Assembly (NCBI GenBank): GCA_016234425.1 | Contig: JACRCA010000213.1 | Location: 1 to 27,692 of the forward strand | Length of the DNA: 27,692 nt | Origin: Deltaproteobacteria bacterium | Lineage (GTDB): Bacteria > Desulfobacterota > SM23-61 | Direction of reading: 5' to 3' | Part shown: piece after piece, positions 22,938 to 27,692 of the stretch | Position numbering within the stretch: position 1 is the stretch's first letter | How the letters are laid out: each line of letters begins with the position of its first letter | Program-made: the position numbers and the translations under genes | Notes under the pieces: generated by a model | What the model was told of the DNA's origin: nothing | Seen by the model: only the letters and a program-made list of their open reading frames with translations | The model's database searches: none

Positions 22938-23786
22938 ATGAAACGCGGCTACGCCGACACACCCCAAGGGCAGATCCACTACACGACCGCTGGTGAAGGG
23001 GAGCCCTTGCTTCTCCTTCATCAGACGGGATCATCCCGCCAGTACTGGAAGCTGATGCCTCTACTGGCGGAAAGGTACAGGACCTTTGCACCAGACAACC
23101 TTGGCTCTGGCAACTCTGACCCCCTTCCTCCCAACGTCCAGATAGCAGACCTGGCCCGCAGCATGGTCCACTTCATGGACTTCCTGGGGATAGAAAAGGC
23201 CCATATTTTCGGTTTCCATACGGGCAATAAAGTCGCCACAGAAATGGCCGCCGCGTGGCCCTCTCGGGTAGAACGCCTGATTCTCTGCGGCCAGACCCAC
23301 AGCATCATGGCCGAGCACGAGGCCCTCAACGCCGCCCTGAAGGCACGAGTGGGGCCATCCATCCGCCAGTTCGAACCCGAGCCAGACGGCTCACACCTGG
23401 TGAAGCAGTGGGCGGCAGACTTTGGCTGCGTGGCAAGCATGTGGTGGGACACCACTAACTTCGCTCGGGAGAAGCTCACCCCGGAACTCTTCCAGCGGCG
23501 AAAGGAGCGCGTCACAGATCAACTACAAATCAGGGATGTGGCGGAGGTATACAGGGCGATCTTCGACTTCGACCTGGGGGCCAGGATGCGACAGATCAAG
23601 GCCAGGACCCTCATCATAGAGGTGGCCACACCTCAAGAGGAGCACCTAGGCCGCCAGGGGGAGAAGCTGATGAAGCTAGTACCCAGCAGCCGGCTGGCCA
23701 CAGTAGAGCACACCGCAGGCGGTACCGTGGTGGAGGCCGAGGCAGAGGAGCTTGCCAGACTGATCCTGGACTTCCTGAAGGGGTAA
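22938..23786 (+). CDS. Alpha/beta-fold hydrolase with His at the nucleophile position
   Basis: The 282-residue protein follows the alpha/beta hydrolase plan: 'GEPLLLLHQTGSSRQYW' (oxyanion region), 'FAPDNLGSGNSDP', nucleophile elbow at 92-96, a cap (about 130-215) and a C-terminal alpha/beta end. The elbow reads G-F-H-T-G, so H94 stands where Ser/Asp/Cys normally is. The C-terminal position expected for the catalytic His reads 'EHTAGGTVVEAEAEE', with T263 there. I recall elbows of the G-x-H-T-G type in a subgroup annotated simply as alpha/beta hydrolases, so this is probably not decay, but the reaction is unknown. TGGAGGTG precedes the ATG. GC content appears high relative to its flanks. Confidence 0.85.
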   Translation: MKRGYADTPQGQIHYTTAGEGEPLLLLHQTGSSRQYWKLMPLLAERYRTFAPDNLGSGNSDPLPPNVQIADLARSMVHFMDFLGIEKAHIFGFHTGNKVATEMAAAWPSRVERLILCGQTHSIMAEHEALNAALKARVGPSIRQFEPEPDGSHLVKQWAADFGCVASMWWDTTNFAREKLTPELFQRRKERVTDQLQIRDVAEVYRAIFDFDLGARMRQIKARTLIIEVATPQEEHLGRQGEKLMKLVPSSRLATVEHTAGGTVVEAEAEELARLILDFLKG

Positions 23787-24061
23787 CATCTCCCACACCC
23801 AACCTGCATTCACCATCATCACGCCCCGGTTCGCGCTCGTTGCTTGCAGGTGATGCCTGTTCATTATACCTACGTAGCGAAAATGTGGAGGAATGTGTAT
23901 GGTGGCCGGGACAAATAAATACTTGGGAAGAACATCCTCACTTAAGGAAGCTCCCCGAATAACTCCTCTATAGCATTCCATATCCGATTAGCATTCCTAT
24001 AGATTCTTACACCTTTCATTCTGACTGAGAATTTTCTTCTAACATTCAAAAAAAACCAAAT

Positions 24062-24109
24062 CTCCCCTCCCCTGGCAGGAGGGGAGAAAGGGGGAGGGGA
24101 TTAAGGGGG
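24062..24109 (+). repeat. C/G-rich hairpin with four G-runs
   Basis: CTCCCCTCC (24062-24070) pairs perfectly with GGAGGGGAG (24078-24086). The plus strand then carries four runs of at least four G (24081-24084, 24090-24094, 24096-24099, 24105-24109) with loops of 5, 1 and 5 bases, a formal G-quadruplex motif. Such CCCCTCCCC/GGGGAGGGG elements are known as dispersed intergenic repeats. Confidence 0.6.
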
Positions 24110-24363
24110 AATTTCAAATATGTTTGGCTAGGGCTTTTTGATGTCTTTCAACTCATAGAGATGACTCTCAGAAGATTTGTTGGGTATGGCTCAAGGTTCC
24201 AATTCAGGCTGAAAACGATCGCGCAGATAGCTACTATGTCCTGTAAATTGTAGGGGGACCATGCTGAATTCTTGGTCAGAAGGATTATTCATGGCAATTT
24301 TTAGTATGGTGTGGATGTGGGAAAATAACCAGCAGATGATGATGGCTGGCCTTTAATTTTTAT

Positions 24364-24392
24364 TTGACAAAAAGAATGATATGCTTTATATT
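24364..24392 (+). promoter_or_regulatory. Sigma-70 promoter of the DUF4143 ATPase
   Basis: Consensus TTGACA (24364-24369), a 17-base spacer and TATATT (24387-24392) lie about 53 bases upstream of the ATG. This is one of the strongest promoter matches in the window. Confidence 0.7.
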
Positions 24393-24405
24393 TAGGCGAT
24401 ATAAA
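24385..24405. promoter_or_regulatory. Operator-like palindrome over the -10 box
   Basis: TTTATAT (24385-24391) and ATATAAA (24399-24405) are perfect inverted repeats with a seven-base spacer, TTAGGCG. The left arm covers the -10 hexamer and the right arm lies around the expected transcription start, where a bound repressor would block initiation. Confidence 0.5.
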
Positions 24406-24445
24406 TAAACTGGATTTTATTTTTGCTAAATCCCTGAAAAGGGCC

Positions 24446-25690
24446 ATGTACGACCGCTGGTACGCTGGGCCTTTAAAGGAAAAGCTAAAACGGCCGTTTG
24501 TGCATCTGGTATTCGGGGCTAGGCAGACGGGAAAGTCCACCCTGTTAGACCTGCTTTTGCCTCCAGAGTCGCTGCGCATCGATCTTTCCTATCCGGAAGA
24601 AAGAACCCGTTACTTAGCCCAGCCGGGTGAATTCCTCAAATTGTGCCGGGCGCTGCCATCGAGGAAGAAAGGTCAATTTGTCTTTGTGGATGCGGTGCAA
24701 TCTGTCCCGGCGATTTTTGACGCCGTTCAGCACTTGTATGCTTCCGATAAGGAACGGTGGCGCTTCGTCCTTTGCGGCAGCTCCGCCCGCAAACTGCGGC
24801 GCATGGGAACCAATTTACTCCCAGGGCGAAGCTTTATGCATCGGCTGTATCCCCTAACATTACCGGAACACCCACCCCCAACCCCACGCCTTTCCTATGC
24901 GGTTTCACCCTTACCATTTCCCTGGGAAGAAGGAGATTATCCTGAGCAGCCATTCCCCGCATGGGATCTTTTACCCAGGCTCGCCTATGGGGCCCTTCCC
25001 GGAATTGTCGCCAGCGAAGAAAAAGATCGCGCCGAACTGCTGAGAGCTGTCTCGATTATACATCTGGAAGAGGAAATTCGCAGGGAAGCCCTGGTTAAAG
25101 ATTGGGGGGCATTCACCCGTTTTCTGCAATTTGCGGCCATGGCATCAGGTCATATTCTCAATTATGCCTCGATCTCTCAGGAAACCGGTGTTTCCCAGCC
25201 TACCATCAAGGCCTATTACCAACTCTTAGAAGACATGCTTATCGGCTTTCGGGTTCCTGCATATACCAAAAGCCGCCGCAAAAATCTGCTTTCCACACCA
25301 AAGTTTTTGTTTTTTGATTTGGGGGTGCGCCATGCAGCCGCCGGCCTCAAACCCTCGCCGGAAACAGTTAACGCGAATCCAGGCCCTCTTTTCGAACAAT
25401 GGGTTGGGATTGAGCTATGGAAACGGCTGCAATATCTCAGAAATGGTCAACTTCACTACCAGCGCAGCCGGGATGGGGCTGAGGTGGATTTTATTATTGA
25501 ACATGAAAGCCAATTAACGCCTATCGAGGTGAAGTGGACGGAGCATCCCTCCTCCCAGGATAGCCGCCAGCTGTGCAAGTTTCTCCGTGAACATCCGGGC
25601 CGGGCTAAAAGGGCTTACATCATTTGTCGCTGTCTGCGGCCAAAGGAAATAGATGAGGGTATAGTGGCAATTCCTTGGTTTTGCTTATGA
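24446..25690 (+). CDS. AAA-type ATPase with DUF4143 domain
   Basis: The 414-residue protein has an N-terminal P-loop ATPase with Walker A GARQTGKS (24-31), and a Walker B strand 'FVFVDAVQSVP' in which D82 is kept but the usual catalytic Glu is A83. The sensor-like 'LCGSSARKLRR' follows. A winged helix ('ISQETGVSQPTIKAYYQLLE') then leads into DUF4143 and a PD-(D/E)xK-like end with 'DGAEVDFII' and 'PIEVKW'. This family is widespread, mobile between genomes, and of unknown function; toxin-like or DNA-processing roles have been suggested. AAAAGGG lies close to the ATG at 24446. It has its own promoter and palindrome, and no partner gene. Confidence 0.9.
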   Translation: MYDRWYAGPLKEKLKRPFVHLVFGARQTGKSTLLDLLLPPESLRIDLSYPEERTRYLAQPGEFLKLCRALPSRKKGQFVFVDAVQSVPAIFDAVQHLYASDKERWRFVLCGSSARKLRRMGTNLLPGRSFMHRLYPLTLPEHPPPTPRLSYAVSPLPFPWEEGDYPEQPFPAWDLLPRLAYGALPGIVASEEKDRAELLRAVSIIHLEEEIRREALVKDWGAFTRFLQFAAMASGHILNYASISQETGVSQPTIKAYYQLLEDMLIGFRVPAYTKSRRKNLLSTPKFLFFDLGVRHAAAGLKPSPETVNANPGPLFEQWVGIELWKRLQYLRNGQLHYQRSRDGAEVDFIIEHESQLTPIEVKWTEHPSSQDSRQLCKFLREHPGRAKRAYIICRCLRPKEIDEGIVAIPWFCL

Positions 25691-25716
25691 GGGAACTTAC
25701 TGCCCTTTTATTGGAG

Positions 25717-25791
25717 TGGAGCCGACGGGGAGATTTGAACTCCCGACCAGCCGATTACGAATCGGCTGCTCTACCACTGAGCTACGTCGGC
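25717..25791 (-). tRNA. tRNA-Thr (anticodon CGU)
   Basis: The minus strand folds as a full cloverleaf: acceptor GCCGACG/CGTCGGC, T8-A9, D-arm GCTC/GAGC, anticodon stem GCCGA/TCGGC with loop TTCGTAA (anticodon CGT at 25757-25759, reading ACG), five-base variable loop, T-arm GGGAG/CTCCC with TTCAAAT, discriminator T and encoded CCA. All stems are perfectly paired. Confidence 0.96.
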
Positions 25792-25826
25792 TCAATAGGT
25801 TCAGAATTTAAACTGCGGGCGTCCCT

Positions 25827-26009
25827 TCAGAAAATCAGTTCCCGGGAGCATTTGAGGAGGATAAATTCTCCGCACTCCTCCTCGTTGGGACAGGCGGCAC
25901 ACTCAGAATCGGCGGCCGAAGTCTCCATGTAGGCTACGAACTTAGCCTCATCCCCGAAACAGGCTGGCCGTAGGTTCTGCGGTAACGGATTTTTCTCCCC
26001 TGCTTCCAT
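25827..26009 (-). CDS. Small Cys-rich protein, possible zinc-binding
   Basis: From the ATG at 26009 this gives 60 residues; the frame opens at a TTG at 26033. The sequence contains 'CFGDEAKFVAYMET', then 'CAACPNEEECGEFILLKC'. The C-x2-C-x5-C-x7-C spacing could bind zinc or a metal cluster. I do not recognise the family by name, but the ordered hydrophobic/Cys pattern and the acidic composition look protein-like rather than random. The ribosome site is poor. It lies 35 bases upstream of the tRNA-Thr gene on the same strand, so one transcript may include both. Confidence 0.5.
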   Translation of the reverse strand: MEAGEKNPLPQNLRPACFGDEAKFVAYMETSAADSECAACPNEEECGEFILLKCSRELIF

Positions 26010-26091
26010 AGCATGGAATTTTCCCACAAGCAAGGTGAATTTTCAAGCACTTTTGCAGGCAGAACCAAATGGTTGCTTTTGCAGGGGGGAT

Positions 26092-27692
26092 TTGCTAAAC
26101 TTTTTATCAAAAATTTTTATCTCGAAAGGCCGAAAACTGAAAAAATTTTTCCATCTCTCCGGACTTAAGATTGCTCTCATCTTTACTCTCGCTGTTCTGG
26201 TGATTTACTATTTAGAACCCAATTTTTTGTCTTTACTCGAGCTGAAAACCCTCGACCTGCGCTTTCTCTCTCGGGGGAAGATGGCCACCACCGGAGAGGT
26301 GGTTCTGGTGGCCATCGATGAAAAATCCCTCGACGAGCTCGGTCGTTGGCCATGGCCCAGGAATCGACTTGCACAACTTTTAGATGCGCTGGTGAAATAC
26401 GATGCCAAGGTGGTGGGCTTCGATATCGTCTGGGCCGAGCCAGATGAGAACTCCGAACTGCAGGGACTGTCCGCGGTAAAACGCAAGCTGAGCGAGCTGA
26501 ATTTATCCAATCGAGAATTGCAAAGTTATCTTTCTACCGCCATCAAGAAAGCTGACACAGACAGAATTCTGGCCGATTCTGTGGCCCGATCTCGCCGGGC
26601 GGTCCTCGGTTTCTTCTTTCATTTTTTTGCCCAGGAGAGCTCCGGCGCCAAAAAGAAAGCCCCCCAGGAGAACCTTCCTCCCCTATCCTATTACAACCTG
26701 GTAAAATACACCTCGGAAGAAGCCACCAAGGTCGATCTCTTCGCGGCGGATTATGCAGAAGTGAACATTCCAGCCATCTCCGAGGCGGCAGAAGGAGCCG
26801 GGTATTTCAACATCTTTCCTGACCGGGATGGAACGGTGCGCTGGGTTCCCCTGGTGATCAAGTACCAGGATAAGCACTACTGTGCCCTCTCTCTGGCTGT
26901 GCTGCAAAAATTTCTGGACAACGCCCCTCTGGCTCTGCGCCTTGCTGAGTTCGGCGTTGAACAGATCCGTTTAGGAGACCTATCCATCCCCACCAACGAG
27001 GAAGGGCGGATGCTGATCAACTACCGCGGGCCGCAGAAGACCTTTCCACACTATTCGGCTACGGATGTAATCCACGGGCGGGTTGCAGCGGACGCCTTCA
27101 AGGGTAAGATCGCTCTTGTGGGAGCTACGGCCATCGGTATCTACGATATCCGCGTCACGCCCTTTGATCATGTCTTTCCTGGACTGGAAGTCCACGCTAA
27201 CGTGGTTGACTCCATCCTGAAGCAGGATTTTCTCTACCGCCCAAACTGGGTTACCCTCTTTGACATCCTGGGCATTATCATCATCGGGCTGGCTCTGGGA
27301 ATCGTCCTGCCTCGGGTTAAAGCGCTCTGGGGAGCATTAGCCGGGGGCCTCGTATTGTTTACTATTACTCTCTCCGCCAAATTCTTATTCCAGGAGCAAG
27401 GGATTTGGGTGAACATGACCTACCCATTGCTGAATTTGATCCTGACCTATCTGGGGATCACCGGTTATCGTTACGTGACTGAGGAGCGAGAGAAAAAAAA
27501 GATCCGCGGAGCTTTCCAGTACTACCTTTCCCCCTCCGTGGTGGATCAGATGCTTAGGAACCCGGAAAAACTTAAGCTCGGGGGAGAGAAGAAGGATCTG
27601 ACCGTCCTCTTCAGCGACATCCGGGGATTCACCTCCATATCAGAACGCATGACTCCAGAGACGCTGGTCAAGTTCCTGAATGAGTACCTGAC
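26092..27692 (+). CDS. CHASE2-domain adenylate/guanylate cyclase, 3' end cut by window
   Basis: The open frame runs off the window with 533 complete codons from the proposed start. One N-terminal membrane helix (about 25-42) precedes an extracytoplasmic CHASE2 sensor domain (about 43-385), with 'LDLRFLSRG', 'VVLVAIDEKSLDELGRWPWP', 'KVVGFDIVW', 'AGYFNIFPDRDGTVRWVPL' and 'FPGLEVHANVVDSIL'. Three membrane helices follow (about 386-462). The class III cyclase domain begins with 'YYLSPSVVDQM' and 'LTVLFSDIRGFTSISERM' (metal-binding D509). The second metal Asp and the substrate residues lie beyond the end. No ATG fits; I propose the TTG at 26092, with AGGGGGGA just upstream, but a GTG at 26035 is possible. 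It would turn an external signal into a cyclic nucleotide. Confidence 0.88.
   Translation, partial: MLNFLSKIFISKGRKLKKFFHLSGLKIALIFTLAVLVIYYLEPNFLSLLELKTLDLRFLSRGKMATTGEVVLVAIDEKSLDELGRWPWPRNRLAQLLDALVKYDAKVVGFDIVWAEPDENSELQGLSAVKRKLSELNLSNRELQSYLSTAIKKADTDRILADSVARSRRAVLGFFFHFFAQESSGAKKKAPQENLPPLSYYNLVKYTSEEATKVDLFAADYAEVNIPAISEAAEGAGYFNIFPDRDGTVRWVPLVIKYQDKHYCALSLAVLQKFLDNAPLALRLAEFGVEQIRLGDLSIPTNEEGRMLINYRGPQKTFPHYSATDVIHGRVAADAFKGKIALVGATAIGIYDIRVTPFDHVFPGLEVHANVVDSILKQDFLYRPNWVTLFDILGIIIIGLALGIVLPRVKALWGALAGGLVLFTITLSAKFLFQEQGIWVNMTYPLLNLILTYLGITGYRYVTEEREKKKIRGAFQYYLSPSVVDQMLRNPEKLKLGGEKKDLTVLFSDIRGFTSISERMTPETLVKFLNEYL

Larger units (their letters stand above)
23787..24445. other. Long non-coding stretch before the DUF4143 ATPase
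   Basis: I see no supported gene in this AT-rich stretch of over 650 bases. It contains a short direct repeat TAGCATTCC (23971-23979 and 23989-23997), the C/G-rich hairpin at 24062-24109 and the ATPase promoter with its palindrome (24364-24405). A 33-codon minus-strand frame (24191-24292) has no ribosome site. Confidence 0.5.

Noticed and set aside
23971..23997. Direct repeat TAGCATTCC, two copies 18 bases apart
   Set aside because: Only nine bases and not at the edge of any element; chance is likely in AT-rich DNA.
24191..24292. 33-codon minus-strand frame starting MNNPSDQEFS
   Set aside because: Looks mildly protein-like and continues past one stop, but has no Shine-Dalgarno and no family match; too short to support.
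23787..25791. Genomic island integrated at the tRNA-Thr 3' end
   Set aside because: No integrase gene and no second copy of the tRNA 3' end were seen within the window.

Overview
The window looks like chromosomal DNA from a Gram-negative bacterium, most likely a former deltaproteobacterium (Desulfobacterota, Syntrophia-like). This is an inference. It rests on the recO-glyQ-glyS order, the split two-subunit glycyl-tRNA synthetase, an RodZ-like protein, a polytopic spermidine-synthase-like protein, an Fe-S aldo/keto reductase, and intergenic repeats made of short drifting units. No 16S rRNA or other decisive taxonomic marker is present.

Layout. (1) 1-492: the first codons of an IS110-family transposase (minus strand) and its non-coding upstream end, in which the transposase Shine-Dalgarno lies inside an inverted repeat. 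(2) 493-5590, minus strand: an apparent operon reading COG2509 FAD-dependent dehydrogenase, YhaM-like OB/HD protein, endonuclease V, Fe-S aldo/keto reductase, small unknown protein. It starts from a promoter back to back with that of a LEA14/WHy lipoprotein gene (5734-6186, plus). (3) 6197-14857, minus strand: the housekeeping block recO, glyQ, glyS, smc, ftsY, covering repair, glycyl-tRNA charging, chromosome condensation and membrane protein targeting. (4) 15007-18187: a 764-residue membrane/methyltransferase-fold protein convergent with, and overlapping, a RodZ-like gene. (5) 18551-21282, plus strand: a tight cell-envelope operon of a GT39-type glycosyltransferase, a PAP2 phosphatase and a secreted protein built from six 15-residue repeats. 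(6) 21275-24445: an accessory patch with a decayed VapBC-type pair, a tandem NIPSNAP protein, a possible M19 dipeptidase remnant and an alpha/beta hydrolase with a non-canonical nucleophile elbow, separated by AT-rich non-coding DNA. The two enzyme genes look more GC-rich than their surroundings. (7) 24446-25690: a DUF4143-type ATPase with a well-formed promoter and an overlapping palindrome. (8) 25717-27692: tRNA-Thr(CGU), a tiny Cys-rich ORF, and a CHASE2-class III cyclase cut by the window end.

The most interesting items are the 15-residue repeat protein in its GT39/PAP2 operon, the possible RNA switch over the IS110 transposase start, the alpha/beta hydrolase lacking both a nucleophilic Ser and the usual C-terminal His, the DUF4143 ATPase with a changed Walker B and an operator-like palindrome, and a shared sequence module just upstream of two unrelated Shine-Dalgarno sites (YhaM-like and ftsY). 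I did not see a CRISPR array, a complete mobile element or an obvious new defence system.
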